Assembly (NCBI RefSeq): GCF_015223065.1
Contig: NZ_JADFBY010000011.1
Coordinates: 1 to 64,000 of the forward strand
Direction: 5' to 3'
DNA: 64,000 nucleotides
Origin: Mucilaginibacter sp. JRF
Lineage (GTDB): Bacteria > Bacteroidota > Bacteroidia > Sphingobacteriales > Sphingobacteriaceae
Shown here: positions 8,811 to 17,917 of the stretch, in pieces
How positions within the stretch are numbered: position 1 is the stretch's first letter
How the letters are laid out: each line of letters starts with the position of its first letter
Translations under genes and position numbers: made by a program
The notes under the pieces: model-generated
Seen by the model: the letters and a program-made list of their open reading frames with translations, nothing else
Database searches by the model: none
What the model was told of the DNA's origin: nothing

Positions 8811-9503
8811 TTAGGCTACGGTAACACCATGTGCCTTTACAGGTTGTTCCAGATCCCAATTATTGGCCTTTATCTGATCTTTAAAGCATTGCGTGCGATA
8901 AACCGTGTTGCGCAATATTTGGTTCGAGTGGGTTTCCAGCCAGTGGTGCCTTGCGCGTACGTATTGTGCTATCCATGTTTTTTCGTCGCCGCCCTTTACC
9001 GGTGGCGATTCGGCAAACCTTTCGCGCAAAAAGCCTAATATGCTGCCCGAATGGATATGGCTATCATATATAACCAGCAAACTTAACGGCAGGGTAAAAC
9101 CCATTTGCTTGAACCAGCCTATTGCCGGCAGGTAATAGAACGAGTCAAAAAAATCATCCTGACACTTGCGCATCACCGGGTCGGTTCGGCCGGCCAGCTG
9201 TAAGGTATCGCAAAAAAGCTTATCGGTACTGAGGCTTGGTTTTTTGCCTATGCGGTTAGCGTAGGGCGATAGCGTAGCGGCATGTGCACCGCCCGCGGCA
9301 ATGTACTTGCCAATAAGCGCCTTTAAATTTCCAAATTCAGTAGTTTGTGATCGGCCGAAAGTGATCTGCACAATGCGGGTTTTGGTTTCCGGATCGTTAT
9401 AATCCTTTAGTTTTACCAGCGCGCCATACTTACCCTCGGTAGCGCCGGTTTCAAACACATTTACAATGCGTTCAATTTTTTCTTTAATTTCTTCAGTTAT
9501 CAT
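8811..9503 (-). CDS. GH46/chitosanase-like glycosidase, candidate lytic enzyme
   Basis: 230 aa, no signal peptide. It resembles the GH46 chitosanase family of the lysozyme-like superfamily: a VFETG start with E18 as the probable acid, D37 about 19 residues later as the probable base (the spacing matches GH46), ITFGRSQTTEFGNL, SLLVIYDSHIHSGSI, and the C-terminal WLETHSNQILRNTVYR block. GH46 enzymes hydrolyse chitosan, but the fold is that of phage T4 lysozyme, and cytoplasmic location plus an injection-system neighbourhood fits peptidoglycan or other cell-wall cleavage better than feeding on chitosan. It is the last gene of a four-gene minus-strand cassette with a membrane protein and a lipoprotein. 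The fold call is fairly sure; the substrate is inference. Confidence 0.62.
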   Translation of the reverse strand: MITEEIKEKIERIVNVFETGATEGKYGALVKLKDYNDPETKTRIVQITFGRSQTTEFGNLKALIGKYIAAGGAHAATLSPYANRIGKKPSLSTDKLFCDTLQLAGRTDPVMRKCQDDFFDSFYYLPAIGWFKQMGFTLPLSLLVIYDSHIHSGSILGFLRERFAESPPVKGGDEKTWIAQYVRARHHWLETHSNQILRNTVYRTQCFKDQIKANNWDLEQPVKAHGVTVA

Positions 9504-9516
9504 TTTTTTAGATTAA

Positions 9517-10560
9517 TCAGGGGGTATTAATTACTTTACTATCATCAGGTTTTTTGCCGTTACCGCGCAGGTTGGCTATCTTGTTCAAAATATCAAACCA
9601 AAACGGCGCGCCCATCATAATAGCCAGCACTGTGGCGGCCAGGCCAACCAGCTTAATAAATATAAAGAGCGCTATGCCGGATGAATCTTTACCGGCAAAC
9701 ATCCCTTTATTCCATCCCAACGGAATGGTATCTTCGAGCGTTGCCTTTATGCCTTTAATGTCCTGATAGTTGGCAATAATTATTTTATTTAGCTCCTCAA
9801 CTGTGGCCGAGTCAGCTTTTTTATCGGCAGTTGTTAATGCCTGTGTTACCTTTTTCTTGAACATCAAACTATCTGATGCTGACGCGTACGATTGCTCAGC
9901 CAGTTTGATACGCGCTTCGGGGTTGTTATACAGATAGGTGGCAATGCTTATGCTATCGGCATTTAAAAACCCTACCGCCACTACCGATATCCAAAAGGTG
10001 AAACGACGCGTGTATTTAGTTTTTAATGCGCCGCCTACCCGCTCCATGTTGGAATTGTACCAATCTTCTATCTTACCTTTAAAAATATCAAGCTCGCTAA
10101 GTGTGCGTGTAGTTACCGAAGCGTAAGTTTGCCGGGCTTCGTTAGCATAGCTAAGCAGTACCCGTTGCAGATCAATAGGTAATGCCGTTGTGTTTTGAAT
10201 GGCCGTTTCTATTTGGCCTAATGTACCGGCAATTAATCTGGGCGTTGCAGGGTCGAATGATATTTTTTCGATCAGCGCCGAGGTGAAATCTTTTGGGTTT
10301 ATATAAGCGTTTGATTGCCCCGGCTTTGATAGGGCAGTTATTGAACAATGGTCTAATATGGCTTTGCCTAAGCTAACCACACTACCATTATACAAAGTTA
10401 GCTCTTTATTAAATATACTTAGTAGCCATTGTTCTAACATTTTTGCCCGGTATCGCCCCATGGTTATTACTATCTCCAGAGCCGAACTAACAATAATGCT
10501 TAGCAGAAAATAGATAAATATCATTCCTGCCACCAGATCTAAGATGGGGAAACTGCTCAT
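9517..10560 (-). CDS. Membrane protein with three predicted helices, unknown function
   Basis: 347 aa. The N-terminal helix (about 6-32, FPILDLVAGMIFIYFLLSII) is followed by YRAKMLEQWLLSIFN, a pattern seen in a widespread uncharacterised membrane family that starts with a helix and an RAK-LE amphipathic stretch. A second helix lies near residues 187-212 and a third near 300-330. The region between helices 2 and 3 is charged and helical and is probably on one face of the membrane. It starts 61 bp after the small helical protein and ends 13 bp before the GH46-like gene. In a lysis cassette it would take a holin or gating role, but that is inference only; it is larger than typical holins. Confidence 0.7.
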   Translation of the reverse strand: MSSFPILDLVAGMIFIYFLLSIIVSSALEIVITMGRYRAKMLEQWLLSIFNKELTLYNGSVVSLGKAILDHCSITALSKPGQSNAYINPKDFTSALIEKISFDPATPRLIAGTLGQIETAIQNTTALPIDLQRVLLSYANEARQTYASVTTRTLSELDIFKGKIEDWYNSNMERVGGALKTKYTRRFTFWISVVAVGFLNADSISIATYLYNNPEARIKLAEQSYASASDSLMFKKKVTQALTTADKKADSATVEELNKIIIANYQDIKGIKATLEDTIPLGWNKGMFAGKDSSGIALFIFIKLVGLAATVLAIMMGAPFWFDILNKIANLRGNGKKPDDSKVINTP

Positions 10561-10621
10561 AAATAAGTTGGGTAAATTGGTTTATAATTAATAAGTGGTG
10601 GTATTAAAGCTGATACCTCAA

Positions 10622-10951
10622 TTAAGGTATCAGCTTTAATACGGAGTTGGTTACGAGATTAAAAACATCATTCTTAAACTCGTCCGACTTTATTTTGGCC
10701 AGGCCCGCGTTTTTCAGGGCTATCATTTGTATCAGATCTTTTTGGCTTAGCAGGTTGTATTCAAAATCTTCTTTAGATAGTGTGCCCTGCTGTAGTTGTA
10801 AGGTCCATGTCTTCAGGTCGGCCTTAAGTTCGTTTATAATGGCCAGCCCATCCTTTGTAGCATCATCAACTACTCCGTTCAGGTTTTTTTTAGCGAGGTC
10901 AAGCACGCCCGATTCAAGCGTTTTTAACAGGTTGTCAAAATCAAAAGGCAT
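10622..10951 (-). CDS. Small helical protein of unknown function
   Basis: 109 aa, mostly amphipathic helix (LLKTLESGVLDLAKKNL ... ELKADLKTWTLQLQQG) with a hydrophobic C-terminal end (VFNLVTNSVLKLIP). It has no signal peptide and no transmembrane helix. It lies 4 bp after the lipoprotein gene, so the two are tightly coupled. I do not recognise the family. A shadow frame of similar length on the plus strand is less likely, because the minus frame fits the operon spacing. Confidence 0.65.
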   Translation of the reverse strand: MPFDFDNLLKTLESGVLDLAKKNLNGVVDDATKDGLAIINELKADLKTWTLQLQQGTLSKEDFEYNLLSQKDLIQMIALKNAGLAKIKSDEFKNDVFNLVTNSVLKLIP

Positions 10952-10955
10952 AACT

Positions 10956-11390
10956 TTATGGTTTTATTTCTGATGGTTTAATTTTTTTGCTCTCTAACTC
11001 GGCTATCTGGTCAAACGCCTTACCGACTATCTTTTTCTGTGCGCTGATAAAGGCGGTATCAAGTGTTGATTTTTCTTTCCATCTAACAAAATATCCACCC
11101 AGCAAATGCTTGTCGGGCGCATTCAGCAACTCCCACATGGTTATCGTAATACCGTTGTTGGCTCGATGTTTATCATACTCAATGGCCTTGTCAACCTTTA
11201 TTTGCAGGTCTTTTACTTCGGCCTCGTGCGATGAGTAGGGTTCTGTTGCCTTACCCATCAGGTTAAGCGCGTCAACCTTTAACGACGTGACCTGCGTATA
11301 GGCAACCTGATCAAACGGTGACATTAGCGGACTACAGGCTGCCATTACCGTAATAATGATAGCCGCAACATGAATTTTAAGTGACTTCAT
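10956..11390 (-). CDS. Small lipoprotein
   Basis: 144 aa. The signal MKSLKIHVAAIIITVMAAC has a lipobox with Cys at residue 19, so it is a lipid-anchored envelope protein. The mature part is short and helical with many Lys/Glu residues (HEAEVKDLQIKVDKAIEYDKHR, quoted in part) and a C-terminal helix (AQKKIVGKAFDQIAELESKK). It is the first gene of the four-gene cassette. An outer-membrane lipoprotein beside a lytic enzyme recalls an outer-membrane spanin or a release factor, but there is no homology I can point to. Confidence 0.75.
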   Translation of the reverse strand: MKSLKIHVAAIIITVMAACSPLMSPFDQVAYTQVTSLKVDALNLMGKATEPYSSHEAEVKDLQIKVDKAIEYDKHRANNGITITMWELLNAPDKHLLGGYFVRWKEKSTLDTAFISAQKKIVGKAFDQIAELESKKIKPSEIKP

Positions 11391-11521
11391 AGCATGGTTA
11401 TTTTAGGTATATCAAAACAGAAATTATATCAGCAATGAGGGTTTATATAATATTATTAGCAACAGTAATGCATCATTTTATACAGGTAAATAACATGCCC
11501 TGATATTGATGGAAATTTAAC

Positions 11522-11553
11522 TTGCAGCAAATAATCAAAATTGCATATATTTG
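11522..11553 (+). promoter_or_regulatory. Promoter of the LuxR-type regulator
   Basis: TTG (11522-11524) and a perfect -7 box TATATTTG (11546-11553), 21 bp apart, match the Bacteroidetes consensus. The predicted leader of about 85 nt to the ATG at 11646 contains two small stems (ACCC/GGGT and GTGG/CCAC near 11570-11590). The rest of 11391-11521 shows nothing I can name. Confidence 0.7.
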
Positions 11554-11645
11554 AAGCATACCCCTCTCGGGTGGACTACGCTTTCCACTGTATATCAAAT
11601 ATTTATTACACCGACGTATGACTTTAACTTTAATGTTTGAGGGTT

Positions 11646-12428
11646 ATGAAAAACAACACCACACCATCTTATCTCGATTTTTTAAACAGGGTAAAATCCT
11701 ACAAAAGCATTGATATTGCCACACCCGGTAATATTTTAAAAAGCTTTCCGCTGGTTGATATTTCATCCCTTTATCCGGGAGCGGTATTTATTACCGATTA
11801 TGTGAACAACAGATACCTGTACCTGGCCATCAACAGCAATAAATTCCTCGGTTATTCTGATTCATTTTTACTTGGCGAGGGACCATCATTCATCAACAGC
11901 CTCTTACACCCTTATGATTTTAAGGTGTACAATGAAAAGATATTCCCGGCTAATATTGCCTGCCTTAAAAAATACGCCGATACCGATTATAAAAACCTGC
12001 TTTTCACTGTAAATTGTCGCTTGCGCGATGGTAAGGGCAAATACTGCGCGCTGAGGTTATGCTCATCATTCATCAGCATAGCTGATGATGGCACGCCGCT
12101 GTTAGAGATCAGTGCCCTGTCAGACATATCCGACTATAAAAGCGATGTCAAGATCGTTCATCTTATACAGAAATATAACGCTCAAAACAAGATCAGCCTG
12201 CTTAACCGCAAATGCTACCTGCCTTGTGTAAACCAGGTGTTACTCACCAAACGCGAGGTTGATATATTACGTTGGGTATGCGAAGGCTTTAGCAGCAAGC
12301 AAATTGCCGATAAGCTGAACATCAGCATATATACCATCAACAACCACCGCAAGAACATGCTCAGAAAATCGCAGTGCCATAACCTTACCGAGTTACTGCA
12401 CAACGCGGTTAACGAGGGGCTTATTTAG
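11646..12428 (+). CDS. LuxR-family regulator with PAS-like N-terminus
   Basis: 260 aa from the ATG at 11646; the frame also opens with TTG at 11637, which I reject as less likely. The C-terminal about 60 residues are a LuxR/NarL helix-turn-helix (LTKREVDILRWVCEGFSSKQ, then IADKLNISIYTINNHRKNM). The N-terminal about 190 residues look like a PAS-type sensor: YVNNRYLYLAINSNKFLGY, a CRLRDGKGKYCALRL strand pair and LEISALSDISDYK. There is no receiver domain, so it may bind a small ligand. It lies between the candidate lysis cassette and the eCIS operon and is the only regulator in that block, so it is the natural candidate to control either. Its stop overlaps the convergent DUF4157 gene by 8 bp. 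Confidence 0.88.
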   Translation: MKNNTTPSYLDFLNRVKSYKSIDIATPGNILKSFPLVDISSLYPGAVFITDYVNNRYLYLAINSNKFLGYSDSFLLGEGPSFINSLLHPYDFKVYNEKIFPANIACLKKYADTDYKNLLFTVNCRLRDGKGKYCALRLCSSFISIADDGTPLLEISALSDISDYKSDVKIVHLIQKYNAQNKISLLNRKCYLPCVNQVLLTKREVDILRWVCEGFSSKQIADKLNISIYTINNHRKNMLRKSQCHNLTELLHNAVNEGLI

Positions 12429-13809
12429 GCCAATCAAACCTCAATTCGAGCAAGTTAGGCGTAGGAGCAAAACCTCTTTGAGCAAACGGATCAAGGAACC
12501 TACCGCCCGGTTGATCAATTAACACACTGCTTTGCCGCACCTGCAACAAAACAGACAGTGGCAAAAATGGCGTTGAAGCCATTTGCGCTATAAGCCTTGC
12601 ATGGTCAGGTAATTCGGCAGCAATTTCGGCACGCCTGCCGGCCGCGTCAATATTCGCATTAAACCCTTGCGCCTTTAAATGATTCGATTTATACGTGCGG
12701 GCATCACCTGCCGGTGTTGATAATATCCCTTGATCACGCATCATGGCAAAATAGTTCTCTACAATAAATGCCTGCTGCTCGGGCGCGTACTGAAAAAAGC
12801 TATTTGTTGAATTTATTGAATACGCATAAGCGAAATTACGGTTACCCCTTGTAGCGCTTGCATGCAACTGTTGCAAAAGCGAGGTTGTTATATACCCTGC
12901 ACCATTATGCTGAAATTGCCAAACATGCGTCATTTCGTGTACTAACAACTGCTTGTGTTCATCTTTGGTTATATCAAAATCAAGCGGGAGCCTGATGTTG
13001 TTGCCCGCGGTGGTTCCGGCTGAAATGCTTGTAATGATTAGCCTAACCCTCGAATAATCAACGCTGGTTCCAAATATGGGGCTCACTACATCTCTTTCCG
13101 GCTGACTTAAACGCCTGCCTGCCACAAGTGAATGTACATCGCTTACCTGCGTCAAAAACTCATCAACTACCGGCGAGTGTATGGATAAGCCTCCCCTCGG
13201 CCCCGGCTCTGCATCCTTACGTATAGTATTGTTTTTACCCTGTTGCAGTGTATGCGTTAACTCGTGCGCCAGCAAATGCCTGCCCGATGCTGAATCGGGA
13301 GCGTATTGGCCTTTGTTAAAATAAACATCGTTACCTACGGTAAATGCCCGGGCATGCAAACCTTGCGAAAGCTGCGCCGCGTGTTCGCTGTTATGTATCC
13401 TTACATTTGAAAAATCGGCCCCGAAACGGCTCTCCATAAAGCTGCGGGTATTTGATGGCATTGGCGAACCGCCGCCCTTAGTACCATCTATTTGTTGCGT
13501 GGTTGAATTATTAATGGCTACGCCGCTATCGTTACCTTTTCGTTGCACAACATCCGCCACAGGTTGATGGGTATGTTCATCATCGCCACACCCACCGCAT
13601 TTGCGCTGAATAAAGTTATCATTAGCGGGCATACGCATAACCCTGTCGGCCACGGCATCAGCTTCGTGCTCCATGGGGTCGTTAGCGCTGCCAACGGTTA
13701 GTTTGCATTGTACATGATGATTGCCTGCCGATTCATTTTGCCGGTCGATACCGGCTATGTTCAGCGTATTTTTATGTTCAGGAGATGATACACGATCATG
13801 AGTTGGCAT
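12421..13809 (-). CDS. DUF4157 tandem zincin-like protein, putative eCIS effector
   Basis: 462 aa, no signal peptide. Residues about 40-60 hold the NDPMEHEADAVADRVM motif usual in DUF4157 proteins, followed by QRKCGGC (68-74), a possible metal site. The DUF4157 core follows: SRFGADFSNVRIH, RAFTVGNDVYF and HELTH (182-186). A second, divergent copy follows: FGTSVDYSRVRLI (about 247-259) and HEMTHVWQFQ (291-300), so the protein carries two HExxH motifs. The remaining about 150 residues are unassigned. DUF4157 is known as a domain recurrent in eCIS-associated toxins. This is the last gene of the eCIS operon, 28 bp after a similar gene. Whether it is protease, processing domain or toxin carrier is unknown. 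Confidence 0.85.
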   Translation of the reverse strand: MPTHDRVSSPEHKNTLNIAGIDRQNESAGNHHVQCKLTVGSANDPMEHEADAVADRVMRMPANDNFIQRKCGGCGDDEHTHQPVADVVQRKGNDSGVAINNSTTQQIDGTKGGGSPMPSNTRSFMESRFGADFSNVRIHNSEHAAQLSQGLHARAFTVGNDVYFNKGQYAPDSASGRHLLAHELTHTLQQGKNNTIRKDAEPGPRGGLSIHSPVVDEFLTQVSDVHSLVAGRRLSQPERDVVSPIFGTSVDYSRVRLIITSISAGTTAGNNIRLPLDFDITKDEHKQLLVHEMTHVWQFQHNGAGYITTSLLQQLHASATRGNRNFAYAYSINSTNSFFQYAPEQQAFIVENYFAMMRDQGILSTPAGDARTYKSNHLKAQGFNANIDAAGRRAEIAAELPDHARLIAQMASTPFLPLSVLLQVRQSSVLIDQPGGRFLDPFAQRGFAPTPNLLELRFDWPK

Positions 13810-13837
13810 GTGGATAGATATTTAAGGTTCAAGTTTT

Positions 13838-15073
13838 TTATGGTGTAACACAGGTAGTAGGTTCGGGTGTAGGCGCATTACCATTGGTACCATTCACCGT
13901 TAACCGCCTTGCTTGCAGATCCTGTAATTTACTCAGATGTGTAGCACGCGTGGTAGCATCTAAACAAAAGAAAGCACCTATAGCGGCATCTATCAATCTT
14001 TTACGAGTGCCATGCTGCATACGGCCTGTACCAATAAATTCGTCAGCCGTACCCTCGTGGTAAAATGCCAGAAACTCTCTGAGTATGCGGTTATTGCCCC
14101 CGGACAAACCTGTACGGTATTGCTCAATATGTTCCAACTCATGCGCTACCTGTAATACCCTGCGCGATATGTGCGTGCGTGTGGTATTGGTTAAAAAGTC
14201 ATCGCCAACGCAAATATCGCCTTGCGCTGTCGCTCCTGAGCCTACACTTTGGGTACGTAAACCAATCTGCGTTGCGAAGTAATATATCTTACGCACCTTT
14301 GATGCCTGCGATGGCATGTACGAGCAAATGATACTGTTAACCACCTGCATCGCCTTATCCTGATTGGCACCCGTGCCAGCGGCGATGGCGACAATAGCAT
14401 CGGCCCTTGTGTCAACAGCATTGGGTTGCCCTTGGGCTTGTCTGCCTACATCAGTAGCTCCCTCGGGACACGCTGCTGGCGTTATGGAGGGGCTTCCTTC
14501 TTCAAAACAAGCCCGTTGAATAAGCTTGCGGTTCAAACTACCGGTTTGTTGCAGGGTGTGCGTTAACTCATGCGCCAGTAAATGCTTACCCTCTGTGGTG
14601 TTAGGTTTATATTGATTGCTGTTAAAATAAATATCGTTACCATAAGTAAAAGCCCTGGCGTTGATCTGCCTGCTCAAGCTTGCCGATGCGCTGTCGGTAT
14701 GTATCCTCACATTGCTCAGATCGGTACCGAACCGGCTGCTCATGAACGAGCCGGTGTCCCTGTCCATAGCATGCCCACCACTTGCCGATGCTTGTAAGGC
14801 ATTGCTGAAAGAGTTGGTTACAGTGCCGCCGCCCGATACATCCGATGCTTTGCGCCTTACCTGGTTTTCTTCTTCCTTTTCGCACTCAGCACATTTACGC
14901 TGCATAAAGCTTTGTGCCGATGTACGGGTAATGTTATCTGCCTGATGTATACCTTGATCGCCATCAACCGTTGGTTTTAATGGCGCAAGTGTACCATTAA
15001 GCAAGCCACCAGTACGACTTGCAGCCTGCATTGCAGCATCCTGCTTTTCCGAAGCTTTATCGGCAACTAACAT
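13838..15073 (-). CDS. DUF4157 protein with second HExxH domain, putative eCIS effector
   Basis: 411 aa. A low-complexity N-terminus with QRKCAEC (58-64) leads into the DUF4157 core: SSRFGTDLSNVRIHTD, RAFTYGNDIYF and HELTH (168-172). A linker of about 90 residues precedes a different C-terminal domain with HELEH (311-315) followed by REFLAFYHEGTADEF, which supplies a Glu about 20 residues on, as in gluzincin metallopeptidases. The C-terminal domain is unlike the second zincin of the neighbouring gene, so the pair shares a DUF4157 module with different cargo. It lies 2 bp after the ATPase gene. It is probably loaded into, or attached to, the eCIS particle; target unknown. Confidence 0.85.
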   Translation of the reverse strand: MLVADKASEKQDAAMQAASRTGGLLNGTLAPLKPTVDGDQGIHQADNITRTSAQSFMQRKCAECEKEEENQVRRKASDVSGGGTVTNSFSNALQASASGGHAMDRDTGSFMSSRFGTDLSNVRIHTDSASASLSRQINARAFTYGNDIYFNSNQYKPNTTEGKHLLAHELTHTLQQTGSLNRKLIQRACFEEGSPSITPAACPEGATDVGRQAQGQPNAVDTRADAIVAIAAGTGANQDKAMQVVNSIICSYMPSQASKVRKIYYFATQIGLRTQSVGSGATAQGDICVGDDFLTNTTRTHISRRVLQVAHELEHIEQYRTGLSGGNNRILREFLAFYHEGTADEFIGTGRMQHGTRKRLIDAAIGAFFCLDATTRATHLSKLQDLQARRLTVNGTNGNAPTPEPTTCVTP

Positions 15074-15075
15074 GG

Positions 15076-16446
15076 TTAAACAGTTTTACCTTCTTTTTTA
15101 AATTCCTTTTTTATGCCTTCGGCGATATCGGCATATCTGATAATATTCTCGTTACGGTTTAGCGCCATTAACGAGGCATATTGTACTACGTTTATAATGG
15201 AGCCACCTGCAATTTCATACTGCTCAGCAATATTTTCGAGGTTGATATCATCAGCCAAATGTGTTTGGTTACTGAACGAGTTTTGCCATAACGAAAACCG
15301 CTCTGTTGATTTTGGTACCGGGAAATAGATGATAGACTGCAACCTGCGCCCAAATGCCTCATCAACATTATTGCGCATGTTTGATGACAGTATAACTAGC
15401 CCGTTATAATTCTCCAAACGCTGCAACAGGTAAGCCACTTCCTGATTGGCATATTTATCGTGCGCATCGGCAATGGTGGTGCGTTTGCCGAACAGGGCAT
15501 CGGCTTCGTCAAAAAACAATATCCAGTTCTTGTTCTCGGCCTTCATAAAAACCTTTTCAAGGTTCTTCTCTGTTTCGCCAATATATTTTGATATGATCAT
15601 CGACAGATCAATACGATACACATCAACATTGGCCAGCTTGCCAAACAAACCCGCGGTAAGGGTTTTGCCCGTACCCGGCGGCCCGTGAAACAATGCCTTA
15701 TAGCCCGGCTTAAGCTTTTTGCTCATGCCCCAATCATTCATCAGTTTATTGCCGTGCTGCAACCATATCTTTATCTCGTTAAGCTGCTGCATGGTGTGGC
15801 GGTCTAAAACCAGGTCGTCCCAATCCAGCGTGGTGGTGATCTTTTTAGCCGGAAAATCCATACTAAAGGATGGACTACGCAGCTTACCACCTGTAAACAG
15901 GTCTACATATTCATCATTCAACATCAGTTGTCCGCATAAAACAGGTTCGTTAGCGGGCGATGGCGCCAGCCACAATATATTATGCGTTTTAAAAACATGA
16001 TCGGCATCAAACAATTGCAACACCTTGAAACGGTGCCCCAGGTCATTACCCGCCAGTATGAACAAGGCTGTTTCGCCGGTTGGCAAAAAGCCTGAATGCG
16101 CGCTTCCTTTTAATCCGCCAAAGGGTGTATACCCCCGCTCCTTATATTCTCCGCTTAAAAAAACGTCCAAAAATTGCGGACTAACATGGGGCAACAAAGC
16201 CAGTATCAGTACAATACGTTCATCAAAACTGAGGTTATAAAAGCTAACAAACTCCGCAAATACTGAGCTTTTGTTATTTAACGGCGGCGGAGTTATGTCA
16301 TAAATATTCTTGTAGGCCCCCTCCCCGCCTTTGTACAAACTAAGCCGGGCATTCAACACCGCCTCAAACCATTCTATCTCCGCCAGTACATCAACCGCGT
16401 TTAAATAGATGGCATCCTTGTTAACCGTTGCATCATCAGTTACCAT
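15076..16446 (-). CDS. eCIS AAA+ ATPase (Afp15/Pvc15-like)
   Basis: 456 aa. The C-terminal AAA+ domain has Walker A GPPGTGKT (255-262), Walker B ILFFDEAD (309-316), sensor-1 region VILSSNMRNNVDEAF and arginine-finger area GRRLQSII. The N-terminal about 230 residues are a family-specific domain. Afp15/Pvc15 ATPases are needed for eCIS assembly or for loading effectors into the tube lumen, which fits its place directly before the two DUF4157 genes. It overlaps the tape-measure gene by 7 bp, indicating coupled translation. No degradation tag or protease domain is present. Confidence 0.92.
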   Translation of the reverse strand: MVTDDATVNKDAIYLNAVDVLAEIEWFEAVLNARLSLYKGGEGAYKNIYDITPPPLNNKSSVFAEFVSFYNLSFDERIVLILALLPHVSPQFLDVFLSGEYKERGYTPFGGLKGSAHSGFLPTGETALFILAGNDLGHRFKVLQLFDADHVFKTHNILWLAPSPANEPVLCGQLMLNDEYVDLFTGGKLRSPSFSMDFPAKKITTTLDWDDLVLDRHTMQQLNEIKIWLQHGNKLMNDWGMSKKLKPGYKALFHGPPGTGKTLTAGLFGKLANVDVYRIDLSMIISKYIGETEKNLEKVFMKAENKNWILFFDEADALFGKRTTIADAHDKYANQEVAYLLQRLENYNGLVILSSNMRNNVDEAFGRRLQSIIYFPVPKSTERFSLWQNSFSNQTHLADDINLENIAEQYEIAGGSIINVVQYASLMALNRNENIIRYADIAEGIKKEFKKEGKTV

Positions 16447-17915
16447 TCAGTATATATTATCTGTTTAAGCCAGGGCAGTTTAGCGGTGCCAATGCCCCAA
16501 GGCAATCTGTCTAAAAGTATATCGGTACCGGTACGCTCAACCTGTAAAAGCCAGTTATCATCTTTAAAAGATAGCTTGCCGTTACGCAATAAAAACGTTT
16601 GCCTGAGCGCGCCAATGCTGGCACCTTTTAATGCCGACCAATGTTCAGCAACAGCTTCTAATAGCGAATCGGCTTCCTGCTTTTCGTCGTCGGTAAGTTT
16701 TATATCATTTGGTAAAGTATCGGTAAGTTCTACACCACAAAGTATTTTGTTGAAGGGCATCTCCCATTCATTATATTCATCATCGCCACATTGCAAATAA
16801 TAAAGCAATACAGTTGCCTTTTGCTGATGCTGTACTGATGCGAACTGATTAGCATCATTCAACAAGCCGACACCCTTAAAGTAGTTGCTTAAAAACGGGT
16901 GCAATAAAATAAGCCCGGCATTAATTATGTACAAGCCTTCGTGCTTTATCGTATCAGCGGCGGGTTTAGTAGCTGCTTTTTCATCAGAAAGTGCAGTATA
17001 TTTTGCAGCAGGAAAATTGTTGATGGCTGTAAATACATTTTCGTCAACCTTTAATAAAATGGCTTTGTTTAGTATTTCCTCATGCGGTATATCGGCGTGT
17101 TGTATCAGTTCATAAACAAACTTTTGGTCGTTAGCGTTATTGCCGTGATGCCATATATATTTAAATAAGCGACAATAATATTCATTTAACGATATATCAA
17201 ACAGATCGCTCAGGGTTGATTGCCCCTGAAACAGGTTATCCAGATCTACCGAACTCAATGATCGCTCCTTTACCAAAAGCTGGATGAATTGCTGCTGCTG
17301 GCCGATGGTCAGGTAGTTAAAAACACGCTGAATTATATTTTTGGCATCCTGCCCGGCTTGTGCGTCAATCATAGTTAATACTTGTGATAATATGGTTTCC
17401 AGATGTTTTGCAGATGAATCACCCAACACTTGTCGCGGATCATTTATAAGCTCGTTTTTTTGCCACCAGGGATATACGCCATACTGCAAAAAATACAATA
17501 AGGCAATCATCTCCTGCTCCCCGGCAGAACGGTATTGTATATCGTCCGACGATTTTTTATTAGCATCAGCAGCTATTTCAAAAGCAGTACTTCCCCCATC
17601 GGGCCATGATGGTGTATGCTGATAATTACCCGTATCATTAAATAATGCGGCCAGCTCCTTTACCAGTTTTTGCTGCATTAATTCGGGTAAGCGATGCTCA
17701 AGATCATGTACCGATATGGTGCCGATATCAACATTAAGCTGATCAATAACCAAATACCCGCCAGCGCTGATGCCTTGATTAAATACGCCCTCAAGCACAC
17801 TGGTTATATCAGCCTCAAAATTGGCCTCAATATGCTTGCGTAACGAAAATGCCAAAGCCTCATCGCTTACATTGAGCTTTACAACTTGCTTACGTACCAA
17901 AATATCGTTATGCAC
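16440..17915 (-). CDS. eCIS tape-measure protein (Afp14-like)
   Basis: 491 aa. The N-terminus (LVRKQVVKLNVSD, then FSLRKHIEANFEADITSVLE and GGYLVIDQLNVDIGTI) is typical of the contractile-injection-system tape-measure family of Bacteroidetes. The middle is Gln/Ala-rich helix with NDPRQVLG-type segments, and the C-terminus has the GLYIINAGLILLHPFLSNYF block usual in this family. In Afp the tape measure sets trunk length. It lies 2 bp after the 964-aa gene and overlaps the ATPase gene, the same order as afp13-14-15. Confidence 0.85.
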   Translation of the reverse strand: MHNDILVRKQVVKLNVSDEALAFSLRKHIEANFEADITSVLEGVFNQGISAGGYLVIDQLNVDIGTISVHDLEHRLPELMQQKLVKELAALFNDTGNYQHTPSWPDGGSTAFEIAADANKKSSDDIQYRSAGEQEMIALLYFLQYGVYPWWQKNELINDPRQVLGDSSAKHLETILSQVLTMIDAQAGQDAKNIIQRVFNYLTIGQQQQFIQLLVKERSLSSVDLDNLFQGQSTLSDLFDISLNEYYCRLFKYIWHHGNNANDQKFVYELIQHADIPHEEILNKAILLKVDENVFTAINNFPAAKYTALSDEKAATKPAADTIKHEGLYIINAGLILLHPFLSNYFKGVGLLNDANQFASVQHQQKATVLLYYLQCGDDEYNEWEMPFNKILCGVELTDTLPNDIKLTDDEKQEADSLLEAVAEHWSALKGASIGALRQTFLLRNGKLSFKDDNWLLQVERTGTDILLDRLPWGIGTAKLPWLKQIIYTEW

Positions 17916-17917
17916 GG

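Noticed and set aside
8811..9503. Secreted chitosanase for feeding
   Set aside because: No signal peptide and no chitosan-use genes nearby; a lytic role is more consistent with context, though unproven.
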